Assembly (NCBI RefSeq): GCF_022570735.2
Contig: NZ_JANCNS010000003.1
Span: forward strand, 558,001 to 622,000
From: Christiangramia oceanisediminis
GTDB taxonomy: Bacteria; Bacteroidota; Bacteroidia; Flavobacteriales; Flavobacteriaceae
Direction of reading: 5' to 3'
Length of the DNA stretch: 64,000 nt
Shown here: positions 26,585-35,908 of the stretch, piece after piece
Numbering within the stretch: position 1 is the stretch's first letter
How the letters are laid out: every line of letters starts with the position of its first letter
Translations under genes and position numbers: made by a program
Notes under the pieces: model-generated
What the model was told of the DNA's origin: nothing
Seen by the model: only the letters and a program-made list of their open reading frames with translations
Databases searched by the model: none

Positions 26585-29500
26585 TTAATTTCCCTCCTTT
26601 ATTTTTTCATATCCTCTTTCGATTACCACCGGCTTCATAGTGTTTAAGTTTGTTCGTATTACATTTATACCGTTTGAAACTTCTTCCGACATGTTTGGGG
26701 TAGGTCCTGGAATTAATCTATCAACTGCATTATGGATAACCTCACCACCAATAATAAAACCTGCCTCTTCAGCGGCAGCGCCATAATCTGCTGTTATTAA
26801 ATTAACTCCAAACTCTAAAAGAGAACCTGCCATACTAACTCCATTTCCTATACCGGCAATTGTGGCACCTGGTGCAGCTCCCACTCCTGCTACTGCAGAT
26901 CCTACCACGGCAGCACCGTAACCTGTTACTGCAATACCGTCTCCGGCTGTTTGTAAGTCATCTGCAATAGATAGTAATTGGTCTTTATTATGATTAACAT
27001 ATGTTTGTGTCTCCTCTAGAAAGCTACCGTTGGATTCTATAGATACTCCTGTAGCACCAACAGCTAACTCATCTCCCTTTCCATAAGTTTTGCCTGTATT
27101 ATTGTCGGTGAAAACGCCATTATCTTGTAAAGAATATCCTTTTCCTACTGCAACATCGGTAGCTTTACCCAGGTTCACATATCCTTCTTTTTCCGCAGAA
27201 CCATCATGCCATTCAATATTTCCATTATCTAAATTTTGATACCAGTCTGTAGGAGCCATTCCATCAGGATCAATCCAGTATAAAGGATTATTGAAGGCAT
27301 AATTATAAGGAGAGTGTCTTCTCATCTGTTCAGCCAATGGATCAATATTCATCCACCTACCCAGTGCAGGATCATAGTTTCTGGCAGAGACATCATACCA
27401 GTCTAAGGTATTCCCAGAGAAGGTTTCATCCTGTAGCTCTTTCCCTCCAAAACCATAACGTTTCGCGGCATCATTACCATAACTACTGCCTCCACCATTA
27501 TACCCTTGGTGGGTGAGCCCAAATGGATAATAATTTTTCTCCTGGATAATTTCCGTAGCAGGATCTATCGAGCCGTTGTGATCACCATCAGTATAGCTTA
27601 AACGCACATTTCCGAGATGATCGACGTAATTGTAGACATAATTAAACTGCCCGTTGTCATAAGACACGTATCCCTCGGAAGTACTAAAGAATTGCAGTGT
27701 TCCGCCTTCGTAGATAAAGTTTCCGGCATAGTCCGTGGTCTTACCTGGGATTACTTTTCGAAGTTTTACCCCGGTAGCGTCATAGGCGTAATGAATTGTC
27801 TGGCTGGAAGAGCCGTTAAACTCCACATCTACCGGCAGGTTCAAATGATTATAAGTAATATTCGTTATCCCTTTATTGGCATCGGATGTTAAGTTGCCAT
27901 TAGGATCATACATATAATCATCGCCAGTGTTTGTTCCATCTTCGAACCCATTTGTATTTCCAATATCGCTTACCCGGCGCAACCTATTGCTTACATCTGA
28001 ATTATTATAATCATAGGTAAGGTTATCCATAGCCCCGGAACTCCCTCTCTTTAACTTTTGAATATTACCATTCTTATCATAAGTCACCCCACTCAGATTA
28101 TATGCAGAATTATGAGCAGTCGCCGAAGTGATTCGGTTTAGATCGTCATAATAATACCTATAATACTTCAAGTTACTGTCTGTGTTATCCGTTCTCCAGT
28201 CGGCCCTACTAATATTCCCATTAAAGAGAGGCGTGCCTGAAGATGGATCATTATAAGATAATTGAAAGTTAAATAATTTATCAGTATTTCCAATATCATT
28301 AATAGATTTAAGCCAGCCTCTAACATTATAAGAATATTCTATATCCTGCAACCTGGTACTGTCTGAAGCAACATTTCCAACTCCTTTGTTCTCTAGTTGA
28401 CCTAGTTCATCGTAATCGTTTTCTGTAATCATCTCAGGAGTGCTACCATTGATGGTCTGGGTATGTTTCTTAAGTCGCTTCATGTGATCATAATCATAGG
28501 TGTCGATAGTCACAATATCACTCTTACCGGTTTTTTGATGGGTCGTCTTAGTCTGTAATACAGTTCCTGTGAAATCAAGGTCATGTGCAACTATATCTGT
28601 AGTGCCAAGGAATGGATTATAGGTTTTGGTCCAGACAACCCTTCCTTTACTATCATATCCCATGGCCGTGGTGATCCACTGGCTGGTTCCAAGAACTCTT
28701 GTTTTGGTAACCGTAGCAAGCCCTTTGGTTCCCATTCCTTTTATAATTGTTTCTCCAAGAGAATTGGAATTAGGAATGGTGAAACCAATGTTCAGATTAT
28801 CATAGGAATCGTAATAATTGATGGTATAAATCTCACTAATCGATGTTTGAGGTTTGGCGTTATTGGTGTAATAGACATTGGTTCCTCCTAGACTTCTTGA
28901 AGAGGTTTGTCTTTGTTCATAATTATAAGTAGCTCCGTCGAAAGTTCCCTGAAGATTGGATCGACCATTACTATTACTTATATAACCGGTATAAGCCACC
29001 CGTCCAAAAGCATCATATTTTGTAAATAACCATTGGTCAGTAGGCTCTCCAGAATTTACACCTCTCATATTTGCATCCTGAGTAAGTACAGGTTGATCCA
29101 GCTTGTTGTATACGATATACTCCCAACCTTTACCCGGAACCTTTTTCTCAGCCAGGCGGTTTCTACGATCGTATTTGTACTGGTAACACAATTCATTCTT
29201 TTCCGTAGTAGATATACTATCATGAATCACCTTAGGTGGTAATACATAGGTAAGGTTACCATAGTCATCGTAAACGTAGTATGTATCATGTTTAGCATTA
29301 GTCTCTCCTGAGTCTGTCGTATCCCCATCGCCATTGTTATCACTATCAGCATAGGTTCTTTTTAACACCACTCTACCTTGCTTATCCGTAAACTCTTCCG
29401 TAGTATGAGCCGTACCGGAGGTGTGGTTCTCATCTTTAGTAATGGTTTTATATAATTCTCCAGTGGCATAATAGCCTCCGGAGGACAAGGTAGGTTCATA

Positions 29501-30607
29501 GATCCCGTTAGTATACGTAAGGCTCACCTGGTAGTTACGTACTTCACTGGAAGTGTTCGTTTGATAATCCATCTCAACCTCATGTCCCCCGCCTAATCGC
29601 CAGTCATAACCGGGAGCTGCCTGTTTTTCAGGTCGACTAAGAGGGGAAGCTTCCAATTGACTTTCCGAGAATGGGTTGGCTGTGCTCACTCCATTGAAAT
29701 CATCTGGGAAAGCAGCATCATAATAATTACGAGTGTTTTCATCTATATCCCCAGTTCTAAAAGAACCAGAACTTCCAGTTTCCACATAGGGAAGGTATTC
29801 CCGGGTCTGGCGACCATACTGGTCATAAGCCACATGGGTCACCAGGTCTTTACAAGCTTCATTACCATGGCCAATGCCAACCTGTTGTTTTGGTCTTCCA
29901 AGACCATCAAAATACGTGACCTGCTCAATGGCATCTGTTACATCTCCATTCTCATTTTGATAGGTTCGGGTAAATACATAATTCTCGGTATTACTCAGGG
30001 ATAGTGCATCATTACAACCTGCACTGGTGGTAAATACAAAATTATCCAAAGCAATATCTCCTGTATAATTACTACCGGTAGTAGCTACAAAACGGAACAT
30101 CTGTGATCCTGTTGTGTTAGAAAGGTTTACAGTATAAGATTGCCAGCTCGTTCCCTGGTTTCCTGATTTTGACCAAATAGTCCCCCAGCTACCACCACCA
30201 TTGGAACTTATTTGCAACTGGATGGAACCAATCGTTGCTCCATACATATGGTAGTTAAAGGTAAAGGCACTTATAGAGCTTACATCATAGCTAGGAGAAG
30301 TAATAATTGCCGTTTTACTAGGAAAGTTAGGACTGGAGGATTCAGTATAAATGTAGTAAGAGCCATCATAAGCTCCGGAAGGACCGGTAGAACTTGAGGG
30401 CGTGCCCCCACTCCTCCTACTCCAATCCATATCATCAGACGAAGATTGTGTCCAACCGCCCAGACCGCTCTCGAAACTCTCATCAGAGGCCGCCAGTAAC
30501 ACAGGACTGACCACGCCATTAGAATTCGTTTTATTATTTAATGCAATACTATCGGTTAACCCTACAAAAATAAATAGGATCGTAAATATAAATGTACTTC
30601 TCATCAT
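26585..30607 (-). CDS. RHS-repeat protein with MAM-like N-terminal domain and variable tail
   Basis: 1340 residues with a signal peptide. A MAM/concanavalin-like domain (about 35-195) has FESGLGGWTQSSSDDMDWSR, then FVATTGSNYTGDIALDNFVF. A DUF6443-like linker (TYFDGLGRPKQQV) and many YD repeats follow. The RHS-associated core YPFGLTHQGYN / GRWMNIDPLAEQ / YNYAFNNPLYWIDPDGMAP ends near residue 1120. The last 220 residues are unrelated, with a glycine/alanine-rich hydrophobic stretch (VTGYGAAVVGSAVAGVGAAP), and are the probable effector tail. It is the second gene of an operon with another YD-repeat protein. Confidence 0.9.
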   Translation of the reverse strand: MMRSTFIFTILFIFVGLTDSIALNNKTNSNGVVSPVLLAASDESFESGLGGWTQSSSDDMDWSRRSGGTPSSSTGPSGAYDGSYYIYTESSSPNFPSKTAIITSPSYDVSSISAFTFNYHMYGATIGSIQLQISSNGGGSWGTIWSKSGNQGTSWQSYTVNLSNTTGSQMFRFVATTGSNYTGDIALDNFVFTTSAGCNDALSLSNTENYVFTRTYQNENGDVTDAIEQVTYFDGLGRPKQQVGIGHGNEACKDLVTHVAYDQYGRQTREYLPYVETGSSGSFRTGDIDENTRNYYDAAFPDDFNGVSTANPFSESQLEASPLSRPEKQAAPGYDWRLGGGHEVEMDYQTNTSSEVRNYQVSLTYTNGIYEPTLSSGGYYATGELYKTITKDENHTSGTAHTTEEFTDKQGRVVLKRTYADSDNNGDGDTTDSGETNAKHDTYYVYDDYGNLTYVLPPKVIHDSISTTEKNELCYQYKYDRRNRLAEKKVPGKGWEYIVYNKLDQPVLTQDANMRGVNSGEPTDQWLFTKYDAFGRVAYTGYISNSNGRSNLQGTFDGATYNYEQRQTSSRSLGGTNVYYTNNAKPQTSISEIYTINYYDSYDNLNIGFTIPNSNSLGETIIKGMGTKGLATVTKTRVLGTSQWITTAMGYDSKGRVVWTKTYNPFLGTTDIVAHDLDFTGTVLQTKTTHQKTGKSDIVTIDTYDYDHMKRLKKHTQTINGSTPEMITENDYDELGQLENKGVGNVASDSTRLQDIEYSYNVRGWLKSINDIGNTDKLFNFQLSYNDPSSGTPLFNGNISRADWRTDNTDSNLKYYRYYYDDLNRITSATAHNSAYNLSGVTYDKNGNIQKLKRGSSGAMDNLTYDYNNSDVSNRLRRVSDIGNTNGFEDGTNTGDDYMYDPNGNLTSDANKGITNITYNHLNLPVDVEFNGSSSQTIHYAYDATGVKLRKVIPGKTTDYAGNFIYEGGTLQFFSTSEGYVSYDNGQFNYVYNYVDHLGNVRLSYTDGDHNGSIDPATEIIQEKNYYPFGLTHQGYNGGGSSYGNDAAKRYGFGGKELQDETFSGNTLDWYDVSARNYDPALGRWMNIDPLAEQMRRHSPYNYAFNNPLYWIDPDGMAPTDWYQNLDNGNIEWHDGSAEKEGYVNLGKATDVAVGKGYSLQDNGVFTDNNTGKTYGKGDELAVGATGVSIESNGSFLEETQTYVNHNKDQLLSIADDLQTAGDGIAVTGYGAAVVGSAVAGVGAAPGATIAGIGNGVSMAGSLLEFGVNLITADYGAAAEEAGFIIGGEVIHNAVDRLIPGPTPNMSEEVSNGINVIRTNLNTMKPVVIERGYEKIKEGN

Positions 30608-30608
30608 A

Positions 30609-33600
30609 TTAATTTTTGTAGTTGTACTGGTTTTCCTGAACGAGGTTACCTAGTTGATCTTTGATGAATTCAAGACGATTGAAATTATCATAGTGATAGG
30701 TAGTTACCTGTGCCCTTGGATCGGTGATCTTAGTTACACCTACTAAGGGTTCATATTCGTAAGTGGTAACCATCGCGTTGGGAAGATTCATGCGAAGATT
30801 ATTGATCTGCAACATATCAGATTCATCATAATATTCCAGACCACTATGTCCTGATAATTGGTTCATAACCTCAGTTGAAGTGGCATTCTCGATCTTGGCA
30901 ATGGGGTGTTGATCATTATAACCCCACAAATAAACAATATGAGCACCGTCTTCTTTAGATACCTCTAAAGGATTACCAGAAGAATCGTAACTATGGTAGC
31001 GCACGCGGGGTTCTAGCGCATTTGGACCTTTCGCAACTGACACAAAGTCTAATTCCGCCTTCTTTAAACCTATGCTTTTATAGGTATTCTTTACATATGA
31101 TAAAAGTTCACTGCTTTGAGCAATCTTATCTCCATTTAAATCCTTGTATTGCCGGATTTCAATAGGAACAACCCGGTTTTGAAAAAGTAGGTCCTCCTCA
31201 GCAGGTGTGGTATTGATTAAATCCTTGGTATAAACAAATTTCTGAATCAGCGGATCCAGATCACTGGCATCGGTCAATACAGAGGCTACCTGGTAATGAT
31301 TTGAATAATTGAAATCATATTCGGTAGTTTTTACATGATTACTTGCCCCATCATAACTGGTTTCCGTAGTTGAAACTTTATCCACTGTTCCCCCAGTCAT
31401 GAAAAATGCTTTATACATGATTCCGGTTCCGCTATCAGGCTCCCAATACTCCTCAGCGTTATAAAAAATAGCTAACGGGAATCTAAATCGAGATTCAAGA
31501 AATAATGAAGAAGGCCCAATTTCATCAGAATTATGAGGATGAATTTCTGGTGACTCATCACTTAACATTAAGCCTTCTCCACCTAATGATGATTGCGGAA
31601 CAATCCCAGCATACAAGTAATTATTTACCACATCTTTTACCAAGGAATAAGATCCATTAGACTCTTTTCGGTATTGACGCACCTTAAGCGGTAAGCCCCT
31701 AAGCCATTCATTATCATTAGGGATATGATAGGGATACTTCATATAGCCCTGATTGTCCTTGGTCAAGCTAAATTCATATTCAGTTTTTCCAACATTGTTA
31801 TTTTTATCCCCGAAATATTCTGTAACCATTCCATATCCAATAGAATTACCTTGAGCAGTACTCATAGGACTTCCTGGAACTGCACCATCAGGCATTAACA
31901 CCACACTACCATCCGGACTCATTGTCTGATCAATAGAATAAAAACTCGGCATTCCCAATACAGCTCCCGAACAGTCTCCATTGGAGCGTTTATATTCATA
32001 TTCTTTAAAAGAAACTAGACTTTGATCGGCATCATATGTATCGATTCTTTTAATTCGTTTTCCTGAGGTGTAAAGAATTTCTGATACACTTGCCTGAGAT
32101 ATTTCTGTCCAAGAAAGACTCGCCAAAAAAGCATCGTTCATATTATATGGATCATGGGTTCCCTGAGGAGTTACAACAAATGTGTAATCACCTGGTTGTA
32201 AGGTAAGCTGATCCTGACCCATAAATAGTTCAGCAACCGTTAATGATCCTTGTTTTATAAAAACTCTAAATTTGCAACCGTAACCATAGGTGGTGGAGCT
32301 ACATCCTGAATTATCAGCGAAGGAAATATTAGATGAAACCGACCCATCGATATTGGAACTTACTGTAAATGGTTTCTGATAACTACCTAAATAATAAATT
32401 TTTCTATCAATATTATCCAATTGAGAGAGCCCTACATTTTTATTTTCTATAGTAGCTGGATTTGTATTACTAAAAAATAGATCCTCAATATTCCCTGTAG
32501 GTTTGGCTTTGTTATGTTCATAGGTGAATACGGTATAACCTCCAGTTGGATAAGTGATCTTTTCAAGCATCCCAGCCCTGGACGCTATAGTATCTACTGA
32601 TCGATCTATGCCAGTAGTTCCATAATCAAAAAACGTCAAAAAACGACCATTGTTGGTATCGTTATAGTACCCCCAGTAATCCTGTGAATTGGAAAACCTG
32701 TTTGGCAATGGATTTGAATTATACTCAAAAAAATAGGAGGGCTTTATAGAACCATTAATCCCCTTCTCGGTTACCGAATTTAACATAAGACGTTTATCAG
32801 CCCTAGGCTCTACTGTCTTTAAGTAGGCTAACTGGTTATTGTCATCCTCACAATCGCTATAGGTATAATTAAGGTCAAAAGATTTGATAAGATTGGTGGT
32901 TCCCTGGTAAACTTCTACCGATGAAAGTGGAAAAGCATCATCCAAATCCAAACGCTCCGATCCTTTTATAAATTTAACTCGTGTATTTGAGGCGTCTATT
33001 TGATGCAACTGGTATTGTTTGCTCTCGACTCGGTTAAAATAACATATAGCCTGGTTTGTATCCATATTTAACTTATCATAACTACGACGATGAAAAATTG
33101 GATATTCTTCATTGTAAGAAAAAGATACGGATTCGCCATTAGGAGAAACTATATCCATAAGTTTCCAAGAATTATAAACTATGTATGAATCATCAGAATT
33201 TGTCGTAAGGGATCCACTTTGTGAAAATGAATACGAATGTGTTACATCATCGTAGTCAAAAGCCTCTCTCAATCCATTTTGGGATTTCCCAAAATAATAG
33301 ATGTATCCATTTGAGTTTTTTATTATGAATTTGGCAATTTTGCCATTTTCTAAGGTGTAGTTTATATCTAGGTCATCATATGATTTTAATAACGGCTCTC
33401 CGGTCTGCTGGTTAAAAAAGAACGTAGCTGATAATCCCGGAGCCTGCACCTGGAATTTATCTGGGATCATGTCATATTCAGAATAATTTAACAAACCATT
33501 ATATGCACTACTTCTAGAACTTCTACTCGTAAAAAAATTAGAATAAGTATTAAGGTTTAAATAACCATAGTAAGGTAGCTCATCAGAACTGCCACGTGTC

Positions 33601-33914
33601 TGACGGGTAACCGCTCCTCCTGCGTTTAACGTCCAACCTATCCCAACCCTGGAAGCAATCTCTTCAACCTTGATTCCGCGTGCGTGATAAGAAAGCCCAA
33701 TGGGGATATTCATCCCATCTAGATCAATAGAATGAAACGGTACCGATATATTAGGAAGACCTGTATAATGTGACACTGGGGTTTCCGCAAACTTTGCAAA
33801 TGCAGCAGCTTCAGGAGATGGAGGAATGATCTCAGGGAGAAGTTTTGGGTCCTGTCCATAAGCAAGAGTTGTAAAACCTAAAATTATGGTAATTAAAAAT
33901 TTGTAGTTTTTCAT
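30609..33914 (-). CDS. YD-repeat partner protein, secreted
   Basis: 1101 residues with a signal peptide (MKNYKFLITIILGFTTLAYG). The N-terminal segment FAKFAETPVSHYTGLPNISV then IGLSYHARGIKVEEIASRVG is the standard start of Bacteroidota RHS-partner proteins. Long beta-rich YD-like material follows and ends with DPRAQVTTYHYDNFNRLEFI. The stop is 1 bp before the ATG of the 1340-residue RHS gene. It lacks the RHS core and a toxin tail, so it probably builds part of the shell or stalk with its neighbour. Confidence 0.88.
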   Translation of the reverse strand: MKNYKFLITIILGFTTLAYGQDPKLLPEIIPPSPEAAAFAKFAETPVSHYTGLPNISVPFHSIDLDGMNIPIGLSYHARGIKVEEIASRVGIGWTLNAGGAVTRQTRGSSDELPYYGYLNLNTYSNFFTSRSSRSSAYNGLLNYSEYDMIPDKFQVQAPGLSATFFFNQQTGEPLLKSYDDLDINYTLENGKIAKFIIKNSNGYIYYFGKSQNGLREAFDYDDVTHSYSFSQSGSLTTNSDDSYIVYNSWKLMDIVSPNGESVSFSYNEEYPIFHRRSYDKLNMDTNQAICYFNRVESKQYQLHQIDASNTRVKFIKGSERLDLDDAFPLSSVEVYQGTTNLIKSFDLNYTYSDCEDDNNQLAYLKTVEPRADKRLMLNSVTEKGINGSIKPSYFFEYNSNPLPNRFSNSQDYWGYYNDTNNGRFLTFFDYGTTGIDRSVDTIASRAGMLEKITYPTGGYTVFTYEHNKAKPTGNIEDLFFSNTNPATIENKNVGLSQLDNIDRKIYYLGSYQKPFTVSSNIDGSVSSNISFADNSGCSSTTYGYGCKFRVFIKQGSLTVAELFMGQDQLTLQPGDYTFVVTPQGTHDPYNMNDAFLASLSWTEISQASVSEILYTSGKRIKRIDTYDADQSLVSFKEYEYKRSNGDCSGAVLGMPSFYSIDQTMSPDGSVVLMPDGAVPGSPMSTAQGNSIGYGMVTEYFGDKNNNVGKTEYEFSLTKDNQGYMKYPYHIPNDNEWLRGLPLKVRQYRKESNGSYSLVKDVVNNYLYAGIVPQSSLGGEGLMLSDESPEIHPHNSDEIGPSSLFLESRFRFPLAIFYNAEEYWEPDSGTGIMYKAFFMTGGTVDKVSTTETSYDGASNHVKTTEYDFNYSNHYQVASVLTDASDLDPLIQKFVYTKDLINTTPAEEDLLFQNRVVPIEIRQYKDLNGDKIAQSSELLSYVKNTYKSIGLKKAELDFVSVAKGPNALEPRVRYHSYDSSGNPLEVSKEDGAHIVYLWGYNDQHPIAKIENATSTEVMNQLSGHSGLEYYDESDMLQINNLRMNLPNAMVTTYEYEPLVGVTKITDPRAQVTTYHYDNFNRLEFIKDQLGNLVQENQYNYKN

Positions 33915-33939
33915 CGTGAGTCACTTGAACTTTGATGAG

Positions 33940-33970
33940 CTAAACTACTAGGCGGCTAAACTACCTCAAA
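33940..33970 (-). promoter_or_regulatory. Bacteroidota-type promoter of the RHS operon
   Basis: On the minus strand TTTG (33970-33967), a 19-bp spacer, and TAGTTTAG (33947-33940). This fits the TTTG-N19-TAnnTTTG consensus in all but one base. It sits 26 bp before the ATG. The 9-mer TAGTTTAGC is directly repeated across the spacer, which could also be an operator. Confidence 0.65.
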
Positions 33971-34389
33971 TTAAAAACCCTTACTATTTTGAAGGATTAT
34001 TATCATTAACATAAGAAATGTGATTCATTTAATTTTCTATTACTAAACTGTCCGAACATTCCCATTAATGATCATATCACCTTGAATATCATACAAATTT
34101 TCAAAACGGTTAATATGAGACTTAACATTAATACTAGTGAAAACATACTGGAAAGAGGCATAATAAAGTCATTGAGGTTAAAAACAATGTCTCATTGAAA
34201 AAAAACCATATTCCCACTTCATATTTTCTGGTAAAACTGAAAGTTTCGTATCGAGTTTTTCAAGTTTTTAATGGATTCCCCTGAGACTTTTTAAAGTTTA
34301 ATTGACCTTAATGTTCTGATCACATTCATTAATCAATATATTTTGATCCAACTAATATTATCGCCATTTTCTTTTTCCGCTAGCAAAAC
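33971..34389. other. intergenic between divergent RHS operon and conjugative region
   Basis: About 420 bp of AT-rich sequence without a recognisable gene, RNA or repeat. If the mobile element ends here, its boundary is likely in this stretch, but I see no att-like direct repeat or IS end. Confidence 0.4.
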
Positions 34390-34475
34390 TACAATTTCCA
34401 ATACCGGAGACGGCATAAAGCCATTACGGCTATGCCTCCACTTTTTATACGTCTCTAACGGCAATGGAAATTGTA
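34390..34475 (+). promoter_or_regulatory. long nested inverted repeat upstream of ssb
   Basis: Four nested arms fold 86 nt into one extended hairpin. The outer arms are TACAATTTCCA (34390-34400) / TGGAAATTGTA (34465-34475), 11 bp. Inside are CCG/CGG (34404-34406 / 34459-34461), GAGAC/GTCTC (34407-34411 / 34451-34455), GGCATA/TATGCC (34412-34417 / 34431-34436) and GCC/GGC around an ATTAC loop. It precedes ssb. In conjugative plasmids single-strand hairpins that act as promoters or primosome sites lie in this position. The role here is inferred. Confidence 0.7.
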
Positions 34476-34659
34476 TGGATGTTTAGCATCAAAAAAGATA
34501 ACAGCGAAGGCTCTATAAGAAGTAAATCAAAAGAGAATCATTATGAAAAAATACCTGGAGACATATCACTCAAAAAAATCAAAAAAGATAAACGCTCCAG
34601 ATATAAAAAGTAAATCAAATTTTATTAACCAGGTCTTCAAGGCCATAAAAGTAAATGTT

Positions 34660-35016
34660 ATGAGTACTATCAGAAACAAAGTTCAATTAATCGGTAATGC
34701 GGGTAATAATCCCGAAGTGAAAAATCTTGAAAACGGCAAAAAAGTAGCCTCATTTTCAATGGCAACCAATGAATTTTATAAGAATTCAAACGGAGAAAAA
34801 GTTCAGAATACCCAATGGCATACCATCGTAGCTTGGGAGAAAACTGCTGAAATCATTGAAAAGTTTGTAACCACCGGTAAAGAAGTGGCAATCGAAGGTA
34901 AACTTAGCACCAGATCATATGAAACAAACCAAGGTGAAAAAAGATTCGTGACTGAAGTTATCGCTAACGAGATTCTTTTGCTAGGAACTACTAATTCCAG
35001 TGAATCAGATTCTTAA
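34660..35016 (+). CDS. ssb: single-stranded DNA-binding protein, element-borne
   Basis: A 118-residue OB-fold protein starting MSTIRNKVQLIGNAGNNPEV. KKVASFSMATNEFYKN, NTQWHTIVAWEKTAEII and GKEVAIEGKLSTRSYE follow, the standard SSB core. The acidic tail is short (SSESDS). I choose ATG 34660; the open frame extends upstream to ATG 34543. Those extra 39 codons contain the APDIKSK stretch that recurs as stray DNA elsewhere, so they are more likely leader than protein. It coats transferred single strands, consistent with radC and mob genes next door. Confidence 0.92.
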   Translation: MSTIRNKVQLIGNAGNNPEVKNLENGKKVASFSMATNEFYKNSNGEKVQNTQWHTIVAWEKTAEIIEKFVTTGKEVAIEGKLSTRSYETNQGEKRFVTEVIANEILLLGTTNSSESDS

Positions 35017-35024
35017 AAAAAGAA

Positions 35025-35056
35025 AGAGGGTGCTCTTCCTCAACTTGGCACCCTCT
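35025..35056 (+). terminator. terminator after ssb
   Basis: AGAGGGTGC (35025-35033) and GCACCCTCT (35048-35056), a 9-bp stem with a 14-nt loop, starting 8 bp after the ssb stop. Only a weak T-rich tail follows. Confidence 0.65.
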
Positions 35057-35088
35057 TCTATCCTAAACTATTAATTCAAATCTAGAAT

Positions 35089-35538
35089 ATGAAAACCAAA
35101 GTTAATGAAATATCACTCAAATACCGGGGAAATTTTAAAATGAAAGAAGCCCCGAAAATAACTTCAGCTGAAAAGGCTTCAGAAGTTATTTACCAAAGCT
35201 GGGATAAAGATCGAATCGGAATTCAGGAAAGTTTTAAAGTATTACTTCTCAATAATGCTAATAAAGTAAAAGGCATTTATGAAGTCTCAATTGGCGGTAT
35301 AGCCGGTACCTTAGTAGATGTGCGGATACTTTTTGGAGTAATCCTAAAAAGCCTTACAACCTCAGTCATTTTAGTACATAATCATCCCTCCGGTAATTTA
35401 AAGCCCAGCCAGGCTGATAAAATGCTCACACAGAAAATTAAAACAGCCTGTAAATACTTCGATATAAACCTCCTGGATCACCTGATCTTAAATCCAGATG
35501 GAGAATACTATTCCTTCGCAGATGAAGGTATGCTATAA
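35089..35538 (+). CDS. radC: RadC-like JAB/MPN domain protein
   Basis: A 149-residue protein. The MPN+ metal motif is HNHPSGNLKPSQAD (about residues 102-115), preceded by VSIGGIAGTLVDVR and ended by HLILNPDGEYYSF. It lacks the HhH region of chromosomal RadC, so it is the short form common on mobile elements. Despite the name, no DNA-repair role is proven; an anti-restriction or recombination role has been proposed for element copies. It lies between ssb and the mob genes and is closed by its own terminator. Confidence 0.88.
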   Translation: MKTKVNEISLKYRGNFKMKEAPKITSAEKASEVIYQSWDKDRIGIQESFKVLLLNNANKVKGIYEVSIGGIAGTLVDVRILFGVILKSLTTSVILVHNHPSGNLKPSQADKMLTQKIKTACKYFDINLLDHLILNPDGEYYSFADEGML

Positions 35539-35561
35539 CCTTTTTTGTTCCAATATTCAAT

Positions 35562-35588
35562 AGGGTGGCTTTTTAGTCACCCTTTTTT
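35562..35588 (+). terminator. rho-independent terminator after radC
   Basis: AGGGTG / CACCCT stem with a 10-nt loop followed by six Ts, 24 bp after the radC stop. It separates the ssb-radC leading region from the mob operon. Confidence 0.8.
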
Positions 35589-35718
35589 AGTCTATACCGA
35601 TAATTATTATCGATGAAAATAGACTTCTATTGAAATTTATCTAAATCTTCAATTTAAAAACTCTTAAAGTCTAATACTCATAGTGAAGAACATGCGTAAC
35701 TAATCTAAATTAAAAAAT

Positions 35719-35772
35719 ACGGCAAAGCCGTATAAAAAGGAAAAGCAAGAGGGTAACACGCTGCGCGATGTT
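35719..35772 (+). other. candidate origin of transfer (oriT)
   Basis: A perfect hairpin ATACGGC-AAA-GCCGTAT (35719-35735) is followed by a purine-rich run and AGCAAGAGGGTAACACGCTG plus CGCGATGTT (35744-35772), whose right half is an imperfect inverted repeat. It lies 137 bp upstream of the mobilisation protein gene, in a 370-bp non-coding gap after a terminator. This is where oriT sits in mob cassettes. A 28/29 copy exists at 8832-8860. Nicking has not been shown for this sequence. Confidence 0.55.
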
Positions 35773-35908
35773 TCAGACATTCTTTCCTTTTAATCACTGT
35801 CAAATGAATGCATTTGATCCGTAATGCTATGTAAAGGGAAAAGACAAAAATTATTTTTCACGCAAAACCTCTGAAAAACCCCGTAAACAGGCAAATATTT
35901 CACGCAAA

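Noticed and set aside
34543-34659. 39-codon N-terminal extension of SSB
   Set aside because: SSB proteins start at the MSTIRNKVQLIG-type sequence; the extension overlaps a dispersed repeat and is not OB-fold.
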